This document shows positions 1-7,963 of a DNA stretch of 64,000 nucleotides, piece by piece. The DNA lies in assembly GCF_040096455.1 (NCBI RefSeq), contig NZ_JBBMER010000009.1:46614-110613 (forward strand), read 5' to 3'. This stretch comes from Lachnospira rogosae. Its GTDB lineage: Bacteria; Bacillota; Clostridia; Lachnospirales; Lachnospiraceae. The position numbers and the translations under genes were made by a program. Positions within the stretch are counted from its first letter, which is position 1. Every line of letters starts with the position of its first letter. The notes below the pieces were generated by a model. It saw only the letters and a list, made by a program, of their open reading frames with translations, ran no database searches and was not told the origin of the DNA.

Positions 1-255
1 ATTCGTTCTGATGTATCAATGGAAGAATGTAAGAAGATAGAGAAGGTTCTTAGAAAGAACAATATTTCATATTTTGAAAGATGGAAGTTACATACAGGAC
101 TTCTTAGATTTCTTAATAATGATAAGAATGCCAAATGTGATATTTTAGTTCATATGGATTCCTTTGAGAGAGCTAAAGCACTGCTTGCGGCAGGAGGCGT
201 TATGGACGAATCAGTCAGTGAACATAAGGATTCAAAGAACTCTAAGAATAAATAA
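1..255 (+). CDS. 3' end of an unidentified gene cut by the window edge
   Basis: The reading frame is open from base 1 to the TAA at 253-255 and gives 84 residues, so the true start lies outside the window. An ATG at 19 is in frame, but there is no ribosome binding site before it that I can judge. The protein is small, charged and soluble, with no membrane segment. It has a mixed alpha/beta look, with an internal stretch ILVHMDSFERAKALLAAGG followed by a Ser/Lys/Asn-rich tail that is probably disordered. I do not recognise the family. The AT-rich gap after it, 256-386, carries a 14-bp direct repeat (AATAATCAATAATT at 295-308 and 312-325). Confidence 0.6.
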   Translation: MRSDVSMEECKKIEKVLRKNNISYFERWKLHTGLLRFLNNDKNAKCDILVHMDSFERAKALLAAGGVMDESVSEHKDSKNSKNK

Positions 256-386
256 TTGTTAAGAATAAATGATTGATAGTAATAAGTAATTGTGAATAAT
301 CAATAATTGATAATAATCAATAATTATTTATGAATGATTGAACGAGAACAGAATACATATAGGTCAGGAATGGAGAATACTATATA

Positions 387-1538
387 ATGAGAAAGAGCAT
401 AGTGAAAAATGCTTTAAAAAAGAAATCAGCTGTTATTATAGCTGTCATTATAAGTGTGTTGTTTGTATCGGGGTGTGGGAAATCATCAGGTGTAAGCAAT
501 AATGATGTATTAGATACAAGCGAGGTTTCAACACGGGAAGAAACAACAGTTGATACACACCCGTTTGACATAACAATGACGTTTACAGGTGATATTAACA
601 TTGCGGAGGGTGAGCCGACAACTAAAGAACTTGATAAGAATAACGGAGATATTACTAAATGTATATCGCCAGAGCTTATAAAGTATATGAAAGATGCAGA
701 TATTACATTGGTTAATAACGAATTCTGCTACAGTGACAGAGGTGCACCTCTTGCTAATAAAATGTGGACATTCAGAGCTGGTCCAGAGAGAGCAAAGGTG
801 CTTAATGCACTTGGAGTAGATGTTGCACAGCTTGCTAATAATCACGTATATGATTATGGACAGGAGGCAATGTATGATACATTTTCTGCTTTAGAAGCAG
901 TTGGAATTCCGTATGTTGGAGCTGGAAGAACGCTTGAAGAAGCAATGAAACCATATTATACAGAAGTTGACGGTAAGAAGATAGCTATTGTGGCAGCTTC
1001 AAGAGCTGAAAAGTATAAGATGACACCACAGGCTACAGATACTACGCCAGGAATACTCAGATGTTATGATACGGAGTTATTTGTCCAGACGATTAAAGAG
1101 GCCAGAGCTAATGCAGATTATGTAGTTGCGGTTGTCCACTGGGGTACTGAGCATACAACTGTGCTTGAGGACGTTCAGAGGTCTAGCGCAAGGGAATATA
1201 TAGATGCAGGAGCAGATGTTATCATCGGCGGTCACAGCCATTGCCTTCAGGGTATAGAGTATTATGAGGATAAACCTATATTCTATAGTCTTGGTAATTT
1301 CTGGTTCGATGAATATAATGTTGATACAATGCTCGTTAATATCAGAATAAGTGGCAATGATTATGGTGATAAAATTGATGTATCAGTAGTGCCAGCTGTT
1401 CAGGACGGTACATTACAGGGCTGTGTGACACATATATGCACACAGGAAGAAGATAAAAGCAGAATATTCAGCCTTCTTAATAAGGTGAGTATTAATGCAA
1501 ATGTGGCAGATGACGGAACAGTTACGCAGGTGAAATAG
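387..1538 (+). CDS. CapA-family lipoprotein (metallophosphatase-like)
   Basis: This 383-residue exported protein belongs to the CapA/PGA_cap family, named after poly-gamma-glutamate capsule synthesis and built on a calcineurin-like phosphoesterase fold. The N-terminus is a basic signal peptide followed by a lipobox (VSGC, Cys near residue 30), so it should be a membrane-anchored lipoprotein on the outer face. Metal-site motifs are in order: TFTGDI, NNEFCYSDRG, LANNHVYDYG, VHWGTEH, GGHSHCLQG and YSLGNFWFD. A GGAGA box at 372 is well placed before the ATG at 387. No other capsule or polyglutamate gene is nearby, so the substrate is unknown. The gene stands alone and converges on the minus-strand flavoprotein gene. 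Confidence 0.85.
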   Translation: MRKSIVKNALKKKSAVIIAVIISVLFVSGCGKSSGVSNNDVLDTSEVSTREETTVDTHPFDITMTFTGDINIAEGEPTTKELDKNNGDITKCISPELIKYMKDADITLVNNEFCYSDRGAPLANKMWTFRAGPERAKVLNALGVDVAQLANNHVYDYGQEAMYDTFSALEAVGIPYVGAGRTLEEAMKPYYTEVDGKKIAIVAASRAEKYKMTPQATDTTPGILRCYDTELFVQTIKEARANADYVVAVVHWGTEHTTVLEDVQRSSAREYIDAGADVIIGGHSHCLQGIEYYEDKPIFYSLGNFWFDEYNVDTMLVNIRISGNDYGDKIDVSVVPAVQDGTLQGCVTHICTQEEDKSRIFSLLNKVSINANVADDGTVTQVK

Positions 1539-1640
1539 GTCTGTTGGCATAACGGATGGTATATGGCTTGAGTGGCGGCTCGTATCAGGGGCTTACGCCA
1601 GAATATTTAATTGGATATTGTTATAAAACAGATTGCAAAG

Positions 1641-1773
1641 AAAACCGCGGTTATTATCAAAAGTCAGGTACTTTGAGCACGCCGGTACTTAGGTGCTGTA
1701 TTTTAGCACCTTAGTATCCGCTGCGTGCGAGAGTAGCGAGAGCGTGCCTGACGTTGATGATAACCGCGATTTT
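1641..1773. repeat. Large imperfect inverted repeat with nested hairpin (bidirectional terminator or small repeat element)
   Basis: The arms 1641-1671 and 1744-1773 are inverted copies of about 30 bp: AAAACCGCGGTTATTATCAA at the left matches the complement of the right arm ending in ATAACCGCGATTTT. Inside sits a second stem of 14 bp with one bulge (1684-1697 with 1705-1719), clamped by GCACGC (1677-1682) and GCGTGC (1723-1728). The element is clearly richer in G and C than its surroundings. Its base is A4/T4 on either side, so it could end transcription from both convergent neighbours. Size and layering exceed a normal terminator, and a dispersed repeat is equally possible. The rest of the 1539-1862 gap shows nothing I recognise. 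Confidence 0.7.
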
Positions 1774-1862
1774 ATTTACTGTCGTCTGTTAGTTATTACT
1801 GTTATTTAGCTAAAGCATTTATTAGTGTCATATATTGAATGACTATCGTGAAGCAATGTGTA

Positions 1863-3098
1863 TTAGTCTGTAGTATCTTTAAGCGACTGCATATATTCAT
1901 GCATAGATTCTGCAACAATCTTACTATGTGCCACAGCCTCTACAACAGTTCTTGCCCCATTAACGACATCACCAGATGCGAATATTCCCGGGCGTGATGT
2001 ATGACCTGTTTCGTCAGCTTCAAGAAGACCACGTTTATTGGCATTTAAGCCTTTAGTGCTGTTGACAAGTCTTGTCATTGGTCCCTGGCTTATTGAGATA
2101 ATAACGCTGTCTGATTCATATAATGTGTCGCTTCCATCTACATCAGTGAATGAGCCATCTTCATTTTCTATTACATCTCTGAATATTACGCCGTTATCTT
2201 TAATCTCAACTGGTCGTTTGTTATATTCAAATTCAACACCTTCAAGAGTGGCGTAGCTGAATTCGTACTGGCTGGCAGCTACTTCTTTAGTGATAGAGAA
2301 GCAGGTTAGCCTGCGGACACCTTTTCTTATCGCTGTTCTTGCAACGTCCATAGCAGCATTACCAGCACCGATTACGATTACACGTTCTCCAAGCTTATAG
2401 CTGTCGGGGTTGTTAAGATAGTTAATTCCAAAGTGGACATTTCCAAATGTCTCGCCCTTTATGTGAAGTGTGTTAGGATTCCATACGCCAGTTCCTACGA
2501 ATATAGACTTATAACCATCACGGAATAAATCTTCAATAGTTATTGCACTTCCTATAAGAGTATTAGGACGTACCTTGATACCCTTTAATTCAAGATGGCG
2601 GTATTCGATATCGTCAAGAACTGATTTGGGAAGACGAAATTCAGGAATACCATATCTTAAGACACCGCCAATTTTGTCCTTGCCCTCAAATATAGTTACC
2701 TGATAGCCATATCTTGCCAGGATAATAGCGATTGTAATTCCAGCAGGACCTGAACCGATAATAGCTACACGCATACCATTAGATGGCTTAGGACCTTCTG
2801 TCATTTTGTTAGCATATGTAGTTGAGATATAATTCTCTATTGTTGAAAAATGTACAGGTGCTCCCTTACGTCCAAGAACACAATGCCCCTCGCATTGGTT
2901 TTCGTGGTTACAGACAAGACTGCATACAGTTGTAAGAGGATTATTTTCAAAAAGCATTTTACCTGCTTCATCAAGCTTGTTCTCTTTGAGTAACTTAATT
3001 GCCAGTGGAATGTTGGTGCTTATAGGGCAGCCTTTCTGACACTGTGGAACTTTGCATTGAAGACAACGATTGGCTTCATCCATAACATGTAATGCCAT
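1863..3098 (-). CDS. NAD(P)-dependent flavoprotein oxidoreductase, GltD/NfnB-like
   Basis: This 411-residue protein matches the small-subunit glutamate synthase superfamily (GltD, NfnB, PreT). The N-terminal helical domain carries the Cys-rich cluster motif CLQCKVPQCQKGCP and a second set, CSLVCNHENQCEGHC, that in this family binds two [4Fe-4S] clusters. It is followed by an FAD-binding Rossmann motif (IGSGPAGITIA, around residue 112) and an NAD(P)-binding motif (IGAGNAAMDVAR, around residue 243). The C-terminal GIFASGDVVNGA is the usual FAD-contacting end. No GltB, NfnA or PreA partner is adjacent, so the electron partner is unknown. AGGT lies 5 nt before the ATG. Confidence 0.85.
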   Translation of the reverse strand: MALHVMDEANRCLQCKVPQCQKGCPISTNIPLAIKLLKENKLDEAGKMLFENNPLTTVCSLVCNHENQCEGHCVLGRKGAPVHFSTIENYISTTYANKMTEGPKPSNGMRVAIIGSGPAGITIAIILARYGYQVTIFEGKDKIGGVLRYGIPEFRLPKSVLDDIEYRHLELKGIKVRPNTLIGSAITIEDLFRDGYKSIFVGTGVWNPNTLHIKGETFGNVHFGINYLNNPDSYKLGERVIVIGAGNAAMDVARTAIRKGVRRLTCFSITKEVAASQYEFSYATLEGVEFEYNKRPVEIKDNGVIFRDVIENEDGSFTDVDGSDTLYESDSVIISISQGPMTRLVNSTKGLNANKRGLLEADETGHTSRPGIFASGDVVNGARTVVEAVAHSKIVAESMHEYMQSLKDTTD

Positions 3099-3134
3099 AT
3101 ATACCTGCTTTCTGCGCTAGTGCGCCATATAATA

Positions 3135-3190
3135 ATAACCAGAATATATAGTCAGCAGGAAATGTTAGTGCCAACTAATATTCTGGTTAT
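3135..3190. other. Inverted repeat in the gap between two minus-strand genes
   Basis: ATAACCAGAATAT (3135-3147) and ATATTCTGGTTAT (3178-3190) are perfect 13-bp inverted arms, extended inward by AGT/ACT. On the minus strand it lies downstream of the DUF2752 gene and 40-90 nt upstream of the flavoprotein gene. It may end the first transcript, though the following TTATTATTATA is a poor U-tract, or it may act in the leader of the second. Confidence 0.5.
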
Positions 3191-3240
3191 ATTCTAGCAT
3201 ATGTGATTGCTTATTAAAAGAATAGATAATCTTTTCACAA

Positions 3241-3747
3241 TTATTTGAAGATATTTCTGAATAATCTAACCAATATTGATTGTGAAGGTGCTAATGTGAC
3301 TATAGTATCTGTGGTATTTAACATTCGTAGTACATACACGGCGATAAATAGCACCGCAGATAATATAAAGATACAATTCAACAGGCGGCTTAACCTGACG
3401 GAAGGCTTAATACGTCTGGTATTAACTATATATACGATAACACTTATTAATAGCACTGGAAGTGTAAGGACAAGAGGGTGATAATTAAGTGCAGCGTGTG
3501 TATCACCGTGAAGAATTGCAAGCACAGCTCTCGTCATACCGCAGGCTGGGCAGGAAATGCCTGTTATGAATTTAATAGGACAGCCAATATGGGTAAAATA
3601 GAGTAGTATAATAATAAGGAAGAAACAGGCTGATAATTTGAAAATGTTCCAGTAAGAAGATGTTCTGATGTTATGCCAGCGTATTGATGATTTAACAGGG
3701 TGTGAGCCGGCAGTTGTATTGTGCTGTGGGTTCAATGAATGTTTCAT
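3241..3747 (-). CDS. DUF2752 family membrane protein
   Basis: The protein has three predicted membrane segments and the family hallmark CPACGMTRA between the first and second (the C-P-x-C-G-x-T-R motif of DUF2752). Function is unknown for the family. The reading frame can be extended to a TTG at 3822, but that start has no ribosome binding site. The ATG at 3745-3747 has an AAGGA upstream, if at a long spacing, so I chose it (168 residues). It is transcribed away from the ATP synthase operon and toward the flavoprotein gene. Confidence 0.7.
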   Translation of the reverse strand: MKHSLNPQHNTTAGSHPVKSSIRWHNIRTSSYWNIFKLSACFFLIIILLYFTHIGCPIKFITGISCPACGMTRAVLAILHGDTHAALNYHPLVLTLPVLLISVIVYIVNTRRIKPSVRLSRLLNCIFILSAVLFIAVYVLRMLNTTDTIVTLAPSQSILVRLFRNIFK

Positions 3748-3822
3748 ATTCTTAATAAAATCCTTAATATTAATAAAATTCTTAATATAATAAGTTACAT
3801 TGTTAGAAATTATAATTGCCAA

Positions 3823-4365
3823 TTATAGGTGCAAGTTAATTAATAAATATATAACAAATAGTGAAAAATATTACATATACACCTTGATAATAACGATAAG
3901 TTATATATTTTAATAAATTTTTAATTTTTGTGCATTTTACTCTATACAATTGTATTTTTAATGTATTTTCTTCTTATTATATAACATAATGGTATGTCTG
4001 CATACATTTTTTATATATGTTATAAATGATAAAACATAAAGAATTCTATGTAAAATATTAAAAAATAAATAAATGACCGATGGTCAGTATTGCTTGATAT
4101 TCCTTAATTGTACTAACTTTTATACATAATAAATGCTGTATCATAAAGTCAGATAATACATATATTTTTATGTAATATTAGAAAATTATCATATCCATAA
4201 TTAATTGAGATAACAAGTTAATGTACTAATATACATACATAGATTTGTATAATATGTTAAGATTAAAAAGTTAAGATTGTTAAAAATTAATTTATTTGCT
4301 TTACATTTCCATAAAATGGGTATAAACTTCGCAGTGAGAAAAAGAAAGGATAAGGAGATGGTTTT
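3823..4365. other. AT-rich intergenic region before the ATP synthase operon
   Basis: These 543 bases carry no credible gene. They are extremely AT-rich and separate the divergent DUF2752 and atpB genes, so they must hold the atp promoter. A TATAAT at 4248-4253 is a possible -10, but no convincing -35 accompanies it. The only sharp signal is the palindrome TGACCGATGGTCA described separately. The run GATAAGGAGATGG just before atpB supplies its ribosome binding site. Confidence 0.5.
4074..4086. promoter_or_regulatory. Palindrome TGACCGATGGTCA, possible repressor operator
   Basis: TGACC and GGTCA are perfect 5-bp inverted arms around GAT in an otherwise nearly G+C-free stretch. The form resembles operators of TetR-family repressors, but no such regulator is encoded nearby. 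It lies 280 bp upstream of atpB and 330 bp upstream of the DUF2752 gene start. Confidence 0.3.
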
Positions 4366-5052
4366 TTGAATGATTTAGCACAGAATCTTATTGAAGAGCT
4401 TCAATGTGAGACCGTCTTTACGATTCCTATTTTGGGTGGAATACCAGTATCTGAGGCAGTTGTGGTCACATGGATCATTATGGCAGTCCTGGTTGTAGTT
4501 TCATTTATACTGACCCGAAATCTTAAGGTGGATCATATAAGTAAAAGACAGGCTGTTGCTGAAAGCATAGTTACAGGTCTTATGAAGATGGTTCAAGGAA
4601 TGGTTGGCGAGAAGGGTAAGGCTTATGTGCCGTATCTTACAACAGTTATGTTATATATTGGTGTTTCCAATATTATCGGACTGTTTGGATTTAAGTCCCC
4701 AACAAAGGACTTAAGAGTAACGGTAGCACTGGCACTTATGAGTATTATTCTTATTGAAGCTGCTGGTATCTATCACAAGGGTGTTAAGCGTTGGTTACAC
4801 GGCTTTGTTGAGCCGGTTGCAATCGTAACACCAATTAACATTCTCGAAGTTGTTACAAAGCCACTTTCACTTTGTATGCGACTTTTCGGTAATGTATTAG
4901 GAGCTTTCGTTATTATGGAGCTTCTGAAAATGATACTTCCGGTAGGACTTCCGGTTGTGTTCAGTCTGTACTTCGATATATTTGATGGTTTACTTCAGGC
5001 ATACGTATTTGTATTCCTTACATCATTGTATATTGATGAGATTACAGAATAA
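4366..5052 (+). CDS. atpB: F1Fo ATP synthase subunit a
   Basis: Subunit a (228 residues) forms the ion half-channels beside the c-ring in the membrane. It has five or six hydrophobic helices and the conserved LCMRLFGNVLGAF segment, whose Arg faces the c-ring carboxylate. The start is a TTG at 4366, preceded by AAGGAG (4352-4357) at 8 nt. An ATG at 4358 runs into a stop after three codons, which supports the TTG. It is the first gene of the operon atpB-E-F-HA-G-D-C, and no atpI precedes it. Confidence 0.92.
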   Translation: MNDLAQNLIEELQCETVFTIPILGGIPVSEAVVVTWIIMAVLVVVSFILTRNLKVDHISKRQAVAESIVTGLMKMVQGMVGEKGKAYVPYLTTVMLYIGVSNIIGLFGFKSPTKDLRVTVALALMSIILIEAAGIYHKGVKRWLHGFVEPVAIVTPINILEVVTKPLSLCMRLFGNVLGAFVIMELLKMILPVGLPVVFSLYFDIFDGLLQAYVFVFLTSLYIDEITE

Positions 5053-5125
5053 TTAATTAAGAAAGCTTGTTGTGTAGGCAGATAGCCTATATATGAGTAT
5101 ATGTTAAGAAAAAGGAGATAAGATT

Positions 5126-5353
5126 ATGAGTGGAACAATTATAGCTATTGGCGCAGGTATCGCCGTATTAGGTTCATTTGGTGCAGGTATTGGTATTGGT
5201 ATAGCAACTGGTAGAGCTTCAGAAGCTGTTGCAAGACAGCCAGAGGCAGAAGGTAAGATTACAAAGACACTTATTCTTGGTAGTGCGTTGGCAGAGGCTA
5301 CTGCTATTTACGGTTTCGTTATCGCCCTTATGATTATCGTTATGCTTGCTTAA
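5126..5353 (+). CDS. atpE: F1Fo ATP synthase subunit c
   Basis: This 75-residue hairpin of two helices makes the rotor ring. The polar loop RQPEA is at residues 37-41 and the ion-binding carboxylate is Glu57 in helix 2 (LAEATAIYG). Aligned by eye with the Na+-type c subunit of Ilyobacter, the Gln ligand in helix 1 is Ile24 here and the Ser after the Glu is Ala58. The Na+ signature is therefore missing and proton coupling is more likely. AAGGAG is correctly spaced before the ATG. The helices are rich in GxGxG, as needed for tight packing. Confidence 0.93.
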   Translation: MSGTIIAIGAGIAVLGSFGAGIGIGIATGRASEAVARQPEAEGKITKTLILGSALAEATAIYGFVIALMIIVMLA

Positions 5354-5427
5354 GCATAATAAAAGCCTGCTTTGGCAGACAAATATAAAGATAACAAGAA
5401 AAGATTAAAGGAAAGGCAGGGAATAAG

Positions 5428-5910
5428 ATGCTCCAGTTAGATGTTTGGAATGTTTTATTTACAGTTATTAACCTTTTAATTCTCTTTGTGCTTATGAGAA
5501 TATTCTTATATAAGCCAGTTCAGAAGATTATTGCAGCAAGACAGGCAGAGGCCGATAAGCAGTTTGACGAGGCTGCGGCTAAGCAGAGCGAAGCAGAAGA
5601 ACTTAAGACTAAGTATGAAGCAGTTTTAAGTGATGCTGAAAATGAGAAGAAAAAGGTTGTTGCTGAGGCGAGAAAGACTGCTGATGAAGAATATCAGCGT
5701 ATCGTAACAGATGCACACAAGACAGCTTCACAGATTAAAGATGACGCCGAGGCTGAGGCAATAAGCCAGAAAGAACAGATATTAAAGAAAGCAGAAAAAG
5801 AAATTGCAGATATGGTTGTAGATGCAGCAGCTAAGGTTGTCGGAAGCAATAGTGCCGATACTAATGCAGCACTTTATGACACATTTTTGAATAAAGCAGG
5901 TGATAAATAG
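5428..5910 (+). CDS. atpF: F1Fo ATP synthase subunit b
   Basis: Subunit b (160 residues) is the peripheral stalk. One N-terminal membrane helix (about residues 8-28, VLFTVINLLILFVLMRIFLY) is followed by a long charged coiled coil rich in Ala, Glu and Lys. Length and layout are normal for the family. The gene starts at ATG after GGAAAGGCAGGG, and its stop TAG overlaps the GTG start of the next gene by one base, which points to translational coupling with the delta-alpha fusion that it would contact. Confidence 0.92.
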   Translation: MLQLDVWNVLFTVINLLILFVLMRIFLYKPVQKIIAARQAEADKQFDEAAAKQSEAEELKTKYEAVLSDAENEKKKVVAEARKTADEEYQRIVTDAHKTASQIKDDAEAEAISQKEQILKKAEKEIADMVVDAAAKVVGSNSADTNAALYDTFLNKAGDK

Positions 5911-7928
5911 TGATACAGACAGCAATTGATTATGCAAAAGAATTACATAAAGCTGGAATGACACACGAAGAATTATCTTCGGTGAAAGATATATTTGATG
6001 TTGTACCACAGGTTAAGGAAGAACTTAATGATCCTACGGTATCACTTGAAAAGAAGCATCTTGTGATTCAGAAAGTATTTTCTAAAAATGTAAGAAACTT
6101 CTTACAGCTTTTATGTGATAATAATGATGTTAATTTATTTGAAGAAGTATATAAAGCTTTAACAGAACTTGAAAAGACACCAGAACAGAAGGAAAGTTCA
6201 GCAGTCCTTACATATGTTGAAGCGCCATCTGATGAGCAGCTTGCAGGTATTAAGAAGTTCATTGAGAAAGAATTCCATAATCCTGATATTAAGCTTGAGA
6301 TGGTTAAAGATCCATCTCTTAAGAGTGGATTTGTATTAAAGGTTGGCTCTAAAGAGTATGACTGGAGTGAGAAAGCACGTATTGACCAGTTAAAGAGCAG
6401 TATTGCCAAGGCGGTTGGCACAGGCTCGGCTACAGCAAGTGAGAAAGGTATTCTTTCAATCCTTGAAGCTAATATCGAAGATTTTCAGCTTGAAGTTAAG
6501 GATAAAGAGATTGGTGTAGTTAACTGGGTTGGTGATGGTATTGCCAATGTTGATGGAATTGACCACGCTTTTTATGGTGAAATCGTTATATTCGACAGCG
6601 GTGTAAAAGGTATGGTTCAGGATGTCAGACGTGATGAAGTCGGCGTTATTCTTTTTGGTAGTGATATTGAAGTTAAAGAGGGCAGTAAGGTTGTCCGTAC
6701 AGGAAAGATGGCTGGTGTTCCAGTTGGTGAAGGTTTCCTTGGAAGAATTGTTGATGCACTTGGTTCACCTATTGATGACAAGGGTGATATCCAGGCAGAT
6801 GGCTACAGACCAGTGGAGTGCGAAGCACCTGGTATTACAGAGCGTAAGTCAGTATCAGTACCTATGGAGACTGGACTTCTTTCTATTGATTCAATGTTCC
6901 CTATAGGACGTGGACAAAGAGAGCTTATTATTGGTGACCGTCAGACAGGTAAGACAGCTATCGCAACAGATACAATTATTAACCAGAAGGGTAAAGGCGT
7001 TATCTGTATATATGTCGCTATTGGACAGAAAGCTTCTACAATAGCCAAGCTTGTTAATACATTAAAGACAGCAGGTGCTATGGATTATACAACTATTGTA
7101 TCAGCTACAGCAGCAGATCCAGCACCATTACAGTATATTGCCCCATATGCAGGTACAGCTATGGCTGAATACTTTATGCACAATGGCAAAGATGTACTTA
7201 TTATATATGATGATCTTTCAAAGCACGCGGTTGCATATAGAGCAATATCACTTCTGCTTGAGCGTTCACCAGGACGTGAAGCTTACCCAGGTGATGTATT
7301 CTATCTTCATTCAAGACTTCTTGAAAGATCAAGCCGTCTTTCACCAGAAGCAGGTGGTGGTTCAATAACAGCACTTCCTATTATAGAGACACAGGCAGGC
7401 GACCTTTCAGCATATATACCAACCAATGTAATATCTATTACAGATGGTCAGATATTCCTTGAAAGTGAGTTATTCTTCTCAGGCCAAAGACCAGCCGTTA
7501 ACGTAGGTCTTTCTGTATCCCGTGTTGGTGGTGCAGCACAGACTAAGGCTATGAAGAAGGCAGCAGGAAGTATCCGTATTGATCTGGCACAGTACAGAGA
7601 GATGGAAGTGTTCACACAGTTCTCATCAGATCTTGATGAAAGTACTAAGAATCAGTTACAGCACGGACGTGCACTTATGGAACTTCTTAAACAGCCGGTT
7701 AGCCACCCATTCAGTATGGCTGAACAGGTTATTATATTAGTTTCAGCTAATGCACATATTTTTAGTGATGTTGAACTTGCGGATATTAAGACATTTAGAA
7801 AAGAAATGCTTACATTCTTTAAAGAACAACATTCAGATATTATTAATACAATTGAGTCCACTAAAGATCTCACAGATGAGACTAAGGAAGCAATTATAGA
7901 GGCTGCTAAGGAATTTAAGAATAAGTAA
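5910..7928 (+). CDS. atpA: F1Fo ATP synthase delta-alpha fusion protein
   Basis: One uninterrupted frame of 672 residues encodes both subunit delta (about residues 1-168, OSCP fold, ending LKSGFVLKVGSKEYDWS...) and subunit alpha (about residues 177-672). In most bacteria these are separate genes atpH and atpA. The junction is a short Gly/Ser/Ala linker around residues 168-178 (AVGTGSATAS), and alpha begins at EKGILSILEANI. Alpha has the beta-barrel domain, Walker A GDRQTGKT (342-349) and the C-terminal helical domain. No internal start with a ribosome binding site was seen at the junction. Since alpha is present three times and delta once per F1, a fused chain raises an assembly question. Confidence 0.9.
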   Translation: MIQTAIDYAKELHKAGMTHEELSSVKDIFDVVPQVKEELNDPTVSLEKKHLVIQKVFSKNVRNFLQLLCDNNDVNLFEEVYKALTELEKTPEQKESSAVLTYVEAPSDEQLAGIKKFIEKEFHNPDIKLEMVKDPSLKSGFVLKVGSKEYDWSEKARIDQLKSSIAKAVGTGSATASEKGILSILEANIEDFQLEVKDKEIGVVNWVGDGIANVDGIDHAFYGEIVIFDSGVKGMVQDVRRDEVGVILFGSDIEVKEGSKVVRTGKMAGVPVGEGFLGRIVDALGSPIDDKGDIQADGYRPVECEAPGITERKSVSVPMETGLLSIDSMFPIGRGQRELIIGDRQTGKTAIATDTIINQKGKGVICIYVAIGQKASTIAKLVNTLKTAGAMDYTTIVSATAADPAPLQYIAPYAGTAMAEYFMHNGKDVLIIYDDLSKHAVAYRAISLLLERSPGREAYPGDVFYLHSRLLERSSRLSPEAGGGSITALPIIETQAGDLSAYIPTNVISITDGQIFLESELFFSGQRPAVNVGLSVSRVGGAAQTKAMKKAAGSIRIDLAQYREMEVFTQFSSDLDESTKNQLQHGRALMELLKQPVSHPFSMAEQVIILVSANAHIFSDVELADIKTFRKEMLTFFKEQHSDIINTIESTKDLTDETKEAIIEAAKEFKNK

Positions 7929-7963
7929 TATTAATAAAAATGTGTGGAAATGGAGGATAAGCT

